A stretch of DNA of 64,000 nucleotides from UKL13-2 sp036394575 (GCA_036394575.1 DASWEY010000040.1:5334-69333), one strand, 5' to 3'; positions 43,238-52,318 are shown, numbered from the stretch's first letter. Notes: generated by a model from the sequence alone, not told the origin. Numbers and translations: made by a program.

Positions 43238-44314
43238 ATGAGCAATCCTTCCGCACCTGAGAACGATCTGCCGCGGCTGCTGGAATCCTGGCAGGCGGAG
43301 AAGCAGTCTGCCTATCTTTACGAGCGCATCGCGCTGCGCGAAGACGATCCGGCCAAGCAAGCGCTGTTTCGCGCCCTGGCTGCATCGGCGGAGGAACAGT
43401 CGCATACTTGGGCGGCCAAACTGGCCGCCGCGAATATTGCCGTTCAGGCCTTCCAGCCCGAGTTGCGGGTGCGATTGGTCGCCGGCACTGTCGATTTGCT
43501 GGGTCCGCGTGCGCTGATCCCGGCGCTGGCGGCGCTCAAGATTCGCGGCGTATCCGTCTACACCCACTCGAGCTCGCCGACGGGACATCCGCACCCGAAT
43601 GCGGGACCGGAAAGCAGCCACAAGGGCCTGTCCGGCGGCGGCAATCTGCGCGCGGCGGTGTTCGGCGTCAACGATGGCTTGTTGTCGAATGCCAGCCTGA
43701 TACTCGGTGTCGCCGGCGCGGCGGCCGATACCCGAACCATCGCCCTCACCGGCATCGCCGGGCTCGCCGCGGGCGCGTTTTCGATGGCGGCGGGCGAGTA
43801 TGTGTCGGTGCGTTCGCAGCGCGAGCTATTCGAGCGCCAGATCGCCCTTGAACGCGATGAGCTGGCCGAATATCCGGAAGAAGAAGCCATGGAACTGGCG
43901 ATGATTTACGAGGCGCGCGGCATTGCCAAGGCCGATGCTCTGGAGCTCGCCAACAAGCTGATCGGCGACCCGGAGCACGCGCTCGACACCCTGGCGCGCG
44001 AGGAGCTGGGGCTGAATCCCGCCGAACTCGGTTCGCCCTGGGGCGCGGCGTTTTCCTCGTTTGTCGCGTTTGCCATCGGCGGGGTGATTCCCCTGCTGCC
44101 GTTCCTGCTGCCCTTGCGGGGCGCGCTGAGCGCTCATGTGCTGATGGTGGCGATGAGCCTGACCGCCTGTGCGCTGTTTGGCATCGGCGCCTCGCTCAGT
44201 CTGTTCACCGGGCGCAATGCCTGGTTCAGCGGCGTGCGCATGCTGCTGATCGGCGTGCTGGCCGGTGCGGTGACGTTTTCGATCGGCAAATTATTCGGCG
44301 TTGCCCTGGGTTAG
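43238..44314 (+). CDS. Ferritin-like domain fused to VIT1/CCC1-type iron/manganese transporter
   Basis: A 358-residue protein. Residues 1-100 or so are helical with WQAEKQSAYLYERIA and AEEQSHTWAAKL, each carrying the Glu or ExxH ligands of half a rubrerythrin-type di-iron site. The rest is a VIT1/CCC1 membrane domain (RAAVFGVNDGLLSNASLILG, GAFSMAAGEYVSV), with about five helices. This fits MbfA-like proteins that export iron or manganese. Only half the expected di-iron ligand set is evident, so the domain may need to dimerise. It overlaps the convergent DUF2834 gene by 24 nt. Confidence 0.88.
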   Translation: MSNPSAPENDLPRLLESWQAEKQSAYLYERIALREDDPAKQALFRALAASAEEQSHTWAAKLAAANIAVQAFQPELRVRLVAGTVDLLGPRALIPALAALKIRGVSVYTHSSSPTGHPHPNAGPESSHKGLSGGGNLRAAVFGVNDGLLSNASLILGVAGAAADTRTIALTGIAGLAAGAFSMAAGEYVSVRSQRELFERQIALERDELAEYPEEEAMELAMIYEARGIAKADALELANKLIGDPEHALDTLAREELGLNPAELGSPWGAAFSSFVAFAIGGVIPLLPFLLPLRGALSAHVLMVAMSLTACALFGIGASLSLFTGRNAWFSGVRMLLIGVLAGAVTFSIGKLFGVALG

Positions 44315-44623
44315 GCCCGGCACGCATTCGCGCATGTACAGAAAGGCCGGCAGCGCGAACGACAAGCCGATCAGGCAATTGCCCGCCACATAGAACAGCG
44401 GCCCGCGCATGCCCAGGCGCCGCGCCTCGCTGAACAGGAATGGCCAGAACACCAGACAGGAAATGATGAAATCCACCAGCGTGGCGGCGGCAATCGGATT
44501 GCCCCAGGCGAGCGACAGCGCTCCCGACGATCCAGGGACATAAGCCACATAGCCGAAATACGTTGCATACGGCAGGATGCCGCCGATGATTGCCGCCAGC
44601 AAATAAAACGATTTCAGATTCAT
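44291..44623 (-). CDS. DUF2834 membrane protein
   Basis: A 110-residue protein with three or four hydrophobic helices (FYLLAAIIGGILPYATYFGY, ATLVDFIISCLVFWPFLFSE, FYVAGNCLIGLSFALPAFLY). It matches DUF2834, of unknown function. The ATG at 44623 overlaps the rhodanese stop (ATGA), so the pair is coupled; a longer frame opens 15 nt upstream. Its end overlaps the convergent VIT1-type gene. Confidence 0.8.
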   Translation of the reverse strand: MNLKSFYLLAAIIGGILPYATYFGYVAYVPGSSGALSLAWGNPIAAATLVDFIISCLVFWPFLFSEARRLGMRGPLFYVAGNCLIGLSFALPAFLYMRECVPGLTQGNAE

Positions 44624-45021
44624 CACACCTGCTCCCAAGGCAGCCCATCCTTGCGCCAGCCGCTCAAGTTGCCGCGTTGATGATGCGTATCGAGCTCGCC
44701 CTCGAAGCCATGCAGCACATTGAATACCTGGCTGAAGCCGGCCGCCTCGAGCGCTTCACCGGCGTCGGTGCTGCGATTGCCGGAGCGGCAAATCAGCACC
44801 ACCGGGCGATGGGTGGCGTGGCCGACGGCCTTTTTTACCTGACCGATAAAATGCGGGTTGATCTCCCAGTCCGGGCCGTCGTTCCAGGGAATCATCATCG
44901 CGCCCAATGGGTGGCCGACGAACAGGAACTCCATTTCGCTGCGGCAATCGATAAACACCGCACTCGGTTCGGCGGCCAGAAAATCGTGGGCCTGCCTGGG
45001 GGTCAGATGGTCCATCGCCAT
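44623..45021 (-). CDS. Rhodanese-like sulfurtransferase
   Basis: A 132-residue single rhodanese domain. The catalytic Cys is C78 in the loop CRSGNR, and FIDCRSEMEFLFVGHPLGA is the usual first half. AAGGAGC precedes the ATG at 45021. Single-domain rhodaneses move sulfane sulfur to thiols or cyanide; the substrate is unknown. The frame is open much further upstream, but that is antisense to the amidohydrolase gene. Confidence 0.88.
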   Translation of the reverse strand: MAMDHLTPRQAHDFLAAEPSAVFIDCRSEMEFLFVGHPLGAMMIPWNDGPDWEINPHFIGQVKKAVGHATHRPVVLICRSGNRSTDAGEALEAAGFSQVFNVLHGFEGELDTHHQRGNLSGWRKDGLPWEQV

Positions 45022-45114
45022 GCTCCTTGTTGTTCTCTCAATGATTATAGCCGCAGCTCGCGGACGGGCAGACGTGGACGGTGCGATAATCGGCACATCT
45101 TCTGGAGACGAAAC

Positions 45115-46380
45115 ATGAATGCGCCTGAATCCCTCTTCCCCTTCGATGCGCTGATCCGCGAGCATGCGGATCGTATTGAGCAGCAGGTGATCGTCTGGCG
45201 CCGTCATTTGCATGCCCACCCGGAACTCGGCAACCGCGAATTCGAGACCGGCAAAATGGTGGCTGCACACCTGCGCAAGCTGGGTTTCGACGACGTCAGG
45301 GAGAAGGTCGCCCACACCGGCGTGGTCGGCGTGCTCAGGGGCGGCAAGCCGGGCCGCTGCGTGGCCCTGCGCGCCGATATGGACGGCTTGCCGGTGACCG
45401 AGGAAACCGATGTGCCGTTCAGGAGCCAGGTGCGGACCATGTGGAACGGTGCCGAGGCCGGGGTGATGCATGCCTGCGGACACGATACCCATGTGGCGAT
45501 CCTGATGGGCGTGGCTGAAATCCTTGCCGGCATGCGCGCCGAATTGCCGGGCACCGTGAAATTCATTTTCCAGCCGGCCGAAGAAATGCCGCCGATCGGC
45601 GAAGAGGGCGGCGCCAGGCTGATGATTGAAGAAGGCTGCATGGAGAATCCGAAGGTCGAGGCGATCTTCGGCCTGCATATCACTTCCAAGCAGCATGCCA
45701 ATGTGATCGGCTACCGTTCCGGCCCGTTGATGGCCAGTGCCGATCAGTTCCGCATTTTCGTGCGCGGCAACCAGACCCATGGCGCGCAGCCCTGGTCGGG
45801 GATCGATCCGATCGTGGTCGGCGCGCAGATCGTGATGGGATTGCAAACCATCGTCTCGCGCAGGATGAACCTGACCGAAGAGCCGTCGGTGGTGACCGTG
45901 GGCAGTTTCCAGGCGGGCAATCGCAGCAATATCATTCCCGACGAGGCGAAGATGGAAGGCACCATTCGTGCCTTCGATGAAAAGCATCGCAGCGAAATCC
46001 ACGAATTCGTGCAGAAGATCAGCACCCTGATCGCCGAATCCGGCGGCGCCAAGGCCCATGTGCATATCGCCAACGGTTACCCGGTGACCTCCAACGATGA
46101 AGCGCTGACGCATTGGTCGGTGCCGGTGCTGAAACGCGTGGCCGGCGACGGCGCGGTGGGCGTTTGTCCCAAGACCTGCGGCGCGGAGGACTTTTCCTAC
46201 TACCAGCATCGGGTGCCGGGATTTTTCTATTTCATCGGCTGTACGCCGAAAGATCAGGACGTCAAGACGGCGGCCTCGAATCACAGTCCGCGTTTTTATG
46301 TCGACGAGCGCGGCCTCAAGATCGGCGTCAAGTCGTTGGCCACCCTGGCGGCCGACTGGCTCGCCGCCAACGCGGCCTGA
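45115..46380 (+). CDS. M20-family amidohydrolase (HipO/AbgB-like)
   Basis: A 421-residue metallo-amidohydrolase. RRHLHAHPELGNREFET is the family start. The metal ligands are C121 and H123 in HACGHDTH, and E156/E157 in FQPAEEMPP. A lid or dimer domain follows (THGAQPWSGIDPI). Relatives remove the acyl group from hippurate, N-acetyl amino acids or aminobenzoyl-glutamate; the substrate here is open. The ATG at 45115 follows GGAGACG. It is followed at 6 nt by sdaA. Confidence 0.9.
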   Translation: MNAPESLFPFDALIREHADRIEQQVIVWRRHLHAHPELGNREFETGKMVAAHLRKLGFDDVREKVAHTGVVGVLRGGKPGRCVALRADMDGLPVTEETDVPFRSQVRTMWNGAEAGVMHACGHDTHVAILMGVAEILAGMRAELPGTVKFIFQPAEEMPPIGEEGGARLMIEEGCMENPKVEAIFGLHITSKQHANVIGYRSGPLMASADQFRIFVRGNQTHGAQPWSGIDPIVVGAQIVMGLQTIVSRRMNLTEEPSVVTVGSFQAGNRSNIIPDEAKMEGTIRAFDEKHRSEIHEFVQKISTLIAESGGAKAHVHIANGYPVTSNDEALTHWSVPVLKRVAGDGAVGVCPKTCGAEDFSYYQHRVPGFFYFIGCTPKDQDVKTAASNHSPRFYVDERGLKIGVKSLATLAADWLAANAA

Positions 46381-46386
46381 TCTGCC

Positions 46387-47760
46387 GTGTACATCAGCGC
46401 TTTCGACCTGTTCAAGATCGGCATCGGTCCCTCGAGTTCGCATACCGTCGGCCCGATGCGCGCCGCGCGTCGTTTCCTGGTCGAACTTCCGCCCGCGCAG
46501 TTCGCGCATATCCGGCGGCTCACCGTTGAATTGCATGGTTCGCTCGCCCACACCGGCCACGGACACGGCACCGATACCGCGATGATGCTGGGGCTGAGTG
46601 GCGAGTTGCCGGATGAGGTCGATACCGGCAAGGTGGCGGACCATATCGCCGGGATCAAAACTGCGCAACGATTGACCTTGCTGGGCACGCGCGAGATCGC
46701 GTTTTCGCCGCAGACCGACATCATTTTCAATTTACGCGACCTGCTGCCGGTGCACTCGAACGGCATGCTGTTCCGCGCCTTCGATGCGGGCGGCGATGAA
46801 ATTGCCAAGCGCATCATGTATTCGGTCGGCGGCGGCTTTGTCGTCGATGAAGACGAAGCCTTTGTCGGCACCTCGCGCGGCGACGAACGCACGGCGCCGC
46901 ATGGCTTCAACTCCATGCAGTCCTTGTTGACGATGGCCGCGCAGGAGAAAATGTCCCTGGTCGAGCTGATTCGCGCCAATGAAGTCGCGCTGCGCGGTGT
47001 GGAGGCTACCGATGCCTTTCTGGATCGCGTCATCGACACCATGTTCATCTGCATCGATCGCGGCCTGCGCACCGTCGGCGTGCTGCCTGGCGGCCTCAAT
47101 GTGGCGCGCCGCGCCAGCGGGATCCACGACAAGCTGGCGGCGGAGAAATCGGGCCTGACCAATCTGCCGCACCAGGTGATGGACTGGGTCAGCGTCTACG
47201 CCATCGCGGTAAATGAGGAAAATGCCGCCGGCGGCCGCGTAGTGACGGCGCCGACCAATGGCGCGGCCGGTGTGGTGCCGGCGGTGCTGCGTTACGCCCG
47301 CGATTTTTGCGGCGCAAGCCAGGCGCAGTTGCGCGATTTTCTATTGGCGGCCTCGGCGATCGGCGCGCTATGCAAGATGAATGCCTCCATCTCCGGCGCC
47401 GAGGTCGGCTGCCAGGGCGAGGTCGGTTCGGCCAGCGCGATGGCGGCGGCCGGGCTGGCCGCGGTGCTGGGCGCCTCCAATGCGCAGATCGAGAATGCGG
47501 CGGAAATCGCCCTGGAACATCATCTCGGCATGACCTGCGACCCGATCGGCGGCCTGGTGCAAATCCCCTGCATCGAGCGCAACGCCATGGGCGCGATCAA
47601 GGCGATCAGCGCGACTTCGCTGAGCCTGCGCGGCGACGGCACCCATCATGTCTCGCTGGACCAGGCCATCGACACCATGCGCCGCACCGGCGCCGATATG
47701 CAGACCAAGTACAAGGAGACCTCGCTGGGGGGGCTGGCGGTGCGCATTGTCGAATGCTGA
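46387..47760 (+). CDS. sdaA: L-serine ammonia-lyase (iron-sulfur type)
   Basis: A 457-residue one-chain SdaA/SdaB enzyme that deaminates serine to pyruvate. The start YISAFDLFKIGIGPSSSHTV and the NEENAAGGRVVTAPTNGAAG segment are typical. The [4Fe-4S] Cys candidates lie in the ARDFCGAS, EVGCQGEVGSA and GMTCDPIGGLVQIPCIERN regions. The start codon is GTG. It sits 6 nt after the amidohydrolase gene, so they are probably co-transcribed. Confidence 0.95.
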   Translation: MYISAFDLFKIGIGPSSSHTVGPMRAARRFLVELPPAQFAHIRRLTVELHGSLAHTGHGHGTDTAMMLGLSGELPDEVDTGKVADHIAGIKTAQRLTLLGTREIAFSPQTDIIFNLRDLLPVHSNGMLFRAFDAGGDEIAKRIMYSVGGGFVVDEDEAFVGTSRGDERTAPHGFNSMQSLLTMAAQEKMSLVELIRANEVALRGVEATDAFLDRVIDTMFICIDRGLRTVGVLPGGLNVARRASGIHDKLAAEKSGLTNLPHQVMDWVSVYAIAVNEENAAGGRVVTAPTNGAAGVVPAVLRYARDFCGASQAQLRDFLLAASAIGALCKMNASISGAEVGCQGEVGSASAMAAAGLAAVLGASNAQIENAAEIALEHHLGMTCDPIGGLVQIPCIERNAMGAIKAISATSLSLRGDGTHHVSLDQAIDTMRRTGADMQTKYKETSLGGLAVRIVEC

Positions 47761-48068
47761 GAGGCCGGCGTTCGCTACGAATGCAATCCCCCGGCTTTGC
47801 GCGTAAAATGCGAGTGCGTCGATTTGATTCAGCTTGCGGGCGCTGGGCAGCATTCGGGCCCTAAATTCCGCTAAAGCGAGGCCAGTTCTCACTGCAAACC
47901 TGCCCGCTTCTTTAATGCTGCGGCAGGTTTTTCATTTTCAGGGCGCTCGCGCCAATGGCGCGTGTATTGCCACCTGCGACTCGCCGTAATTGCGGTTGCG
48001 CAGCGGACAATGAGTGAATTGACGACGCTTGACTAACCGCCGGACAGTCTGAAGAAATTATCTTTTCC
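47761..48068 (+). promoter_or_regulatory. metH leader / intergenic region with competing stems
   Basis: This 308-bp gap has a terminator-like hairpin at 47896-47935. Upstream segments can pair with parts of it: GGGCAG (47845-47850) with CTGCCC (47900-47905), GCGGGC (47836-47841) with GCCCGC (47902-47907), and GCAGCATT (47847-47854) with AATGCTGC (47914-47921). A weak -10, TAAAAT, is at 47804. A small GCGCC/GGCGC stem lies near 47955. It does not match the SAH or cobalamin riboswitch patterns that I know. It may simply be the sdaA terminator. Confidence 0.4.
47896..47935 (+). terminator. Terminator-like hairpin before metH
   Basis: A perfect 9-bp stem, AAACCTGCC with GGCAGGTTT, has a 17-nt loop and runs into TTTTTCATTTT. 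It lies 135 nt after sdaA and 134 nt before metH, so it could end sdaA transcripts or attenuate metH. Confidence 0.6.
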
Positions 48069-51000
48069 ATGGATCAGAATCACAGCACCCGCCCCGCCCG
48101 TAGCGCCGTCCTGATGGAAGCACTGGCCCGGCGCATCCTGGTGCTCGACGGCGCCATGGGTACCATGATCCAGCGCTATCGGTTGACGGAGGCGGAATAC
48201 CGCGGCGAGCGTTTCAGGGACTGGAACGGCGATCTGCGCGGCAACAACGATTTGCTGACGCTGACGCGCCCGCAAGTGATCCGCGAAATCCACAGCCAGT
48301 ACATGGAGGCCGGCGCCGACATCCTCGAAACCAACACCTTCAATTCGACCACGGTGTCGATGGCCGATTACCATATGGAATCGCTGGCCTACGAACTTAA
48401 CCTGGAAGGCGCCAAGCTGGCGCGCGAGGTCGCGGACAGTTTTACGCTGCGGACGCCGAAAAAGCCGCGCTTTGTCGCCGGCGTGCTGGGGCCGATGAAC
48501 CGCACCCTGTCGCTGTCGCCGGATGTGAACGACCCGGGTTTTCGGGCGGTCAATTTCGATCAGGTGGCCAAGGCCTACCGCGAGGCGGTGGCCGGGCTGA
48601 TCGACGGCGGCGCCGATATCCTCCTGATCGAAACCATTTTCGATACGCTCAACGCCAAGGCGGCCATTTTTGCCATCGAGGAAGAATTCGAAGCGCGCGG
48701 CTTGAGCGGCGAGATGCGTCTGCCGATCATGATTTCAGGCACCATCACCGATGCTTCCGGCCGCACCCTGTCGGGCCAGGTGGTCGAGGCGTTCTACAAC
48801 TCGGTGCGCCATGCCAGGCCGCTGTCGATCGGCTTCAACTGCGCCCTGGGCGCCAGGGAACTGCGCCCGCATATCGAGGAGCTGGCGGCCAAGGCGGAAT
48901 GCCGCGTGTCCGCGCACCCGAATGCCGGCCTGCCCAATGCGATGGCGGAATACGACGAGCTGCCGCAGGAAACCGCCGCCTTCATCCGCGAATGGGCGGA
49001 AGCGGGCTGGCTGAACATTACGGGCGGCTGCTGCGGCACCACGCCCGAGCATATTCGCGCCATCGCCGACATCGTGGCGCCGCTCAAGCCGCGCGACGTC
49101 GGCACCGTCAACGCGCAGATCGAAAAGCGTTTGCGCCTGTCCGGCCTTGAGCCGCTCAACGTCGGCGAGGATTCGCTGTTCGTGAACGTCGGCGAGCGCA
49201 CCAATGTCACCGGCTCGCGCGCTTTCGCCAAGCTGATCCTGAACGGCGATTACAACGAAGCCCTGGCGGTGGCGCGCAGCCAGGTCGAGAGCGGCGCGCA
49301 GGTGATCGACATCAATATGGACGAAGCGATGCTGGATTCGCAGGCGGCCATGGTGAAGTTCCTGAACCTGGTGGCCAGCGAGCCGGATATTTCGCGCGTG
49401 CCGATCATGATCGACAGCTCGAAGTGGGGCGTGATCGAAGCCGGTCTGAAGTGCATCCAGGGCAAGGCCATCGTCAACTCGATTTCGATGAAGGAAGGCA
49501 TTCCCGAATTCAAGGAGCGCGCCAAGCTGTGCCAGCGCTATGGCGCGGCCGTGATCGTGATGGCCTTCGACGAAAAAGGCCAGGCCGATACCTACCAGCG
49601 CAAGATCGAAATTTGCGCGCGCTCCTACAAAATCCTCACCGAGGAAGTCGGCTTTGCGGCCGAAGACATCATCTTCGACCCGAATATTTTCGCCATCGCC
49701 ACCGGCATCGAGGAGCACGCGACTTACGGCATCGACTTCATCCGCGCCACCGAGTGGATTCGCAACAACCTGCCCTATGCCAAGGTCAGCGGCGGCGTGT
49801 CGAACGTGTCGTTCTCGTTTCGCGGCAACGATCCGGTGCGCGAAGCGATTCACACCGCTTTTCTGTATCACGCCGGCAAGGCGGGCATGACCATGGGCAT
49901 CGTCAATGCCGGGCAGCTCGGCGTATATGACGATATCCCCAAGGATTTGCTGGAGTTGGTCGAGGATGTGTTGTTCAACCGCCGCGCCGATGCAACCGAT
50001 CGACTCGTCACTTTTGCCGAGCAGTTCAAAGGCAAGAAAAAGGATCAGGTGGAAGACCTCGCCTGGCGCGGCGAGCCAGTCGGCACGCGTCTTACCCATG
50101 CACTGGTCAAGGGCATTACGCAATACATCGTCGAGGATACCGAGGAGGCGCGCCAGCAGGTCAAAGCTGCCGGCGGCCGTCCGATCAATGTGATCGAGGG
50201 CCCGCTGATGGACGGCATGAACGTGGTCGGCGATCTGTTCGGTGCCGGCAAGATGTTCCTGCCGCAAGTGGTGAAATCGGCGCGGGTGATGAAGCAGGCG
50301 GTGGCGCATCTGATCCCGTTCATCGAGGAAGAAAAACGCCTGCTCGGCGTGGCGGACGCCAAGGCCAAAGGCAAGATTTTGATGGCCACCGTCAAGGGCG
50401 ATGTGCACGACATCGGCAAGAACATCGTCGGTGTGGTCATGCAGTGCAATAACTTCGAGGTGATCGACCTCGGCGTGATGGTGGCCACCGAGAAAATCCT
50501 GGAAACCGCCGTCAGGGAAAACGTCGATATCATCGGCCTCTCGGGACTGATCACGCCCTCGCTGGAAGAAATGGCGCATGTGGCCAAGGAGATGGAACGC
50601 CTCGGCTTCAGGATCCCGCTGTTGATCGGCGGCGCCACCACCTCGCGCACCCATACCGCCGTCAAGGTCGAGCCGTTCTACAGCGGCGCCACGGTGTGGG
50701 TGCCGGATGCCTCGCGGGCGGTGGGCGTATGCAGCAATCTGCTGTCGGCAGAGCTGAAGCCCGATTACGTGAAATCGGTGCGTGAGGATTACGTGAAGGT
50801 GCGCGAGCAGCATGCCAACAAGAAGGGCGTGAAGTTGATCCCGCTGGACCGCGCGCGCGCCAATCGCAGCAAGATCGACTGGTCCGCCTATGTGCCGCCA
50901 AAGCCGGCGTTTATCGGCACCAAGGCGCTGAACGCATATCCGCTTGAAAAATTGGTGCCGTATATCGACTGGAGCCCGTTCTTCCAGACCTGGGATCTAT

Positions 51001-51797
51001 GGGGCAAGTTTCCGCAGATTCTCGACGATGCCGTGGTCGGCGAGGCGGCGCGCGAGGTGTACGACAACGCGCAAAAAATGCTGAAGCAGATCGTCTCTGA
51101 AAAATGGTTTACTGCCAATGGCGTGTTCGGCTTCTGGCCGGCGAATGCGGCCGGCGACGATATCGCGCTCTATGCCGATGAATCGCGCAAGAAGGTGGTG
51201 GCCACGTTCCGCAACCTGCGCCAGCAGAATGAAAAACCGGCGGGCAATGCCAATCAGTGTCTGGGCGATTTCGTGGCGCCGGCGCCGCTCCCCGATTATC
51301 TCGGCGCGTTTGCGGTTACCAGCGGCATCGGCTGCGAGGAGCGCGCACGGGCCTTTGCCGCGGCCAATGACGATTACAGCGCGATCATGGTCAAGGCCCT
51401 GGGCGACCGACTCGCCGAAGCCTTTGCCGAACATCTGCATGCGCGCGTGCGCCGCGAATTCTGGGGCTATGCGCCGGACGAGAATCTGAGCGGCGCGGAC
51501 ATGATTGCTGAAAAATATGTCGGCATCCGTCCGGCGCCCGGTTACCCGGCCTGCCCGGAACACACGGAAAAGGGTACCCTGTTCGCGATGTTGCGCGCCA
51601 CCGAGCAGGCCGGCATCAGTCTCACCGATTCCTACGCTATGTGGCCGACGGCGGCGGTATCGGGCTTTTATTTTTCGCATCCGCAAGCGCAGTATTTTGC
51701 GGTCGGCAAGATCGACCGGGACCAGCTTGACGATTACGCCAAACGCAAGGGCTGGGACACCGCCACCGCCGAACGCTGGTTGGCGCCGAATCTTTGA
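48069..51797 (+). CDS. metH: Cobalamin-dependent methionine synthase
   Basis: A 1242-residue one-chain MetH that methylates homocysteine from 5-methyl-tetrahydrofolate. The homocysteine domain has the zinc ligands C258, C321 and C322. A pterin-binding domain follows (VNVGERTNVTGSRAF, DINMDEAMLDS). The cobalamin module has DVHDIGKN with the axial ligand H780. A C-terminal AdoMet reactivation domain ends it. All four modules are present in one chain, unlike species in which the gene is split in two. The upstream leader is structured. Confidence 0.96.
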   Translation: MDQNHSTRPARSAVLMEALARRILVLDGAMGTMIQRYRLTEAEYRGERFRDWNGDLRGNNDLLTLTRPQVIREIHSQYMEAGADILETNTFNSTTVSMADYHMESLAYELNLEGAKLAREVADSFTLRTPKKPRFVAGVLGPMNRTLSLSPDVNDPGFRAVNFDQVAKAYREAVAGLIDGGADILLIETIFDTLNAKAAIFAIEEEFEARGLSGEMRLPIMISGTITDASGRTLSGQVVEAFYNSVRHARPLSIGFNCALGARELRPHIEELAAKAECRVSAHPNAGLPNAMAEYDELPQETAAFIREWAEAGWLNITGGCCGTTPEHIRAIADIVAPLKPRDVGTVNAQIEKRLRLSGLEPLNVGEDSLFVNVGERTNVTGSRAFAKLILNGDYNEALAVARSQVESGAQVIDINMDEAMLDSQAAMVKFLNLVASEPDISRVPIMIDSSKWGVIEAGLKCIQGKAIVNSISMKEGIPEFKERAKLCQRYGAAVIVMAFDEKGQADTYQRKIEICARSYKILTEEVGFAAEDIIFDPNIFAIATGIEEHATYGIDFIRATEWIRNNLPYAKVSGGVSNVSFSFRGNDPVREAIHTAFLYHAGKAGMTMGIVNAGQLGVYDDIPKDLLELVEDVLFNRRADATDRLVTFAEQFKGKKKDQVEDLAWRGEPVGTRLTHALVKGITQYIVEDTEEARQQVKAAGGRPINVIEGPLMDGMNVVGDLFGAGKMFLPQVVKSARVMKQAVAHLIPFIEEEKRLLGVADAKAKGKILMATVKGDVHDIGKNIVGVVMQCNNFEVIDLGVMVATEKILETAVRENVDIIGLSGLITPSLEEMAHVAKEMERLGFRIPLLIGGATTSRTHTAVKVEPFYSGATVWVPDASRAVGVCSNLLSAELKPDYVKSVREDYVKVREQHANKKGVKLIPLDRARANRSKIDWSAYVPPKPAFIGTKALNAYPLEKLVPYIDWSPFFQTWDLWGKFPQILDDAVVGEAAREVYDNAQKMLKQIVSEKWFTANGVFGFWPANAAGDDIALYADESRKKVVATFRNLRQQNEKPAGNANQCLGDFVAPAPLPDYLGAFAVTSGIGCEERARAFAAANDDYSAIMVKALGDRLAEAFAEHLHARVRREFWGYAPDENLSGADMIAEKYVGIRPAPGYPACPEHTEKGTLFAMLRATEQAGISLTDSYAMWPTAAVSGFYFSHPQAQYFAVGKIDRDQLDDYAKRKGWDTATAERWLAPNL

Positions 51798-51918
51798 GAT
51801 CCGCTTTTGACAACAAGGCAGCACCGCAACAAGGCAGTTTTTTTCAACGACAACTACAAATCATCCGCGCGCAATGTCATCCACAAACAACGGTTCTTAC
51901 GTTCATTTCCCCTCGCCC

Positions 51919-52119
51919 ATGAAATCGTATCTTCTCAGTGTTCTCGCAATTCTCGCCTGTGCGGGTCCCGGCGCGTATCTGTCGTGGCTGGGCATGACTG
52001 CCCTGGGCCTCAGCGGAATTCCGCTGGCGTTGGCCACGGTGGTTGGCGGCATGGTGCTGGCGGTGGCGTTTTTCGCCTTGCTGTCGGCCTTGGGTCGCGC
52101 GCTTGGCATTACCCGGTAG
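51919..52119 (+). CDS. Small two-helix membrane protein, unknown
   Basis: A protein of about 66 residues, almost wholly hydrophobic: KSYLLSVLAILACAGPGAYL, then two segments such as IPLALATVVGGMVLAVAFFA. An in-frame ATG at 51874 would add 15 residues. No strong ribosome site is seen for either. The hydrophobic pattern without stop codons suggests coding sequence, but this is not certain. It lies between metH and dctA. A palindromic element follows. Confidence 0.45.
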   Translation: MKSYLLSVLAILACAGPGAYLSWLGMTALGLSGIPLALATVVGGMVLAVAFFALLSALGRALGITR

Positions 52120-52140
52120 TGCGGGCAGGTTTTAAATTGG

Positions 52141-52208
52141 CAAAGTCCGGCATTGGCGCGCCTTTTGGGGCATTTTTGGCTCAAAAGGCGCGCCAATGCC
52201 GGACTTTG
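52141..52208 (+). repeat. Best copy E of the dispersed palindromic element
   Basis: A perfect 27-bp inverted repeat (52141-52167 and 52182-52208) has a 14-nt loop, GGGCATTTTTGGCT. Compared with copy B, the arms changed at both sides together (CCGGC/GCCGG for CCAGC/GCTGG, and CCTTTTG/CAAAAGG for GCTTCCG/CGGAAGC). It lies between the small membrane-protein frame and dctA. Confidence 0.85.
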
Positions 52209-52318
52209 AGTTTTCGCTGCGGCCTTGCAGGCGATCTCGGCGCGGCCTGGCCGCGGACAGATTGCCGGCAGATTCTAGTCAATCATCGCATCGTCAGGCT
52301 GAGGTAAGGCCATCGGTA

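Noticed and set aside
47761..48068. SAH or cobalamin riboswitch before metH
   Set aside because: The conserved SAH core and the B12 box could not be found; only an unnamed set of alternative stems is visible.
48735..50813. 692-codon open frame opposite metH
   Set aside because: It overlaps the core MetH domains completely and has no own ribosome site or family signature.
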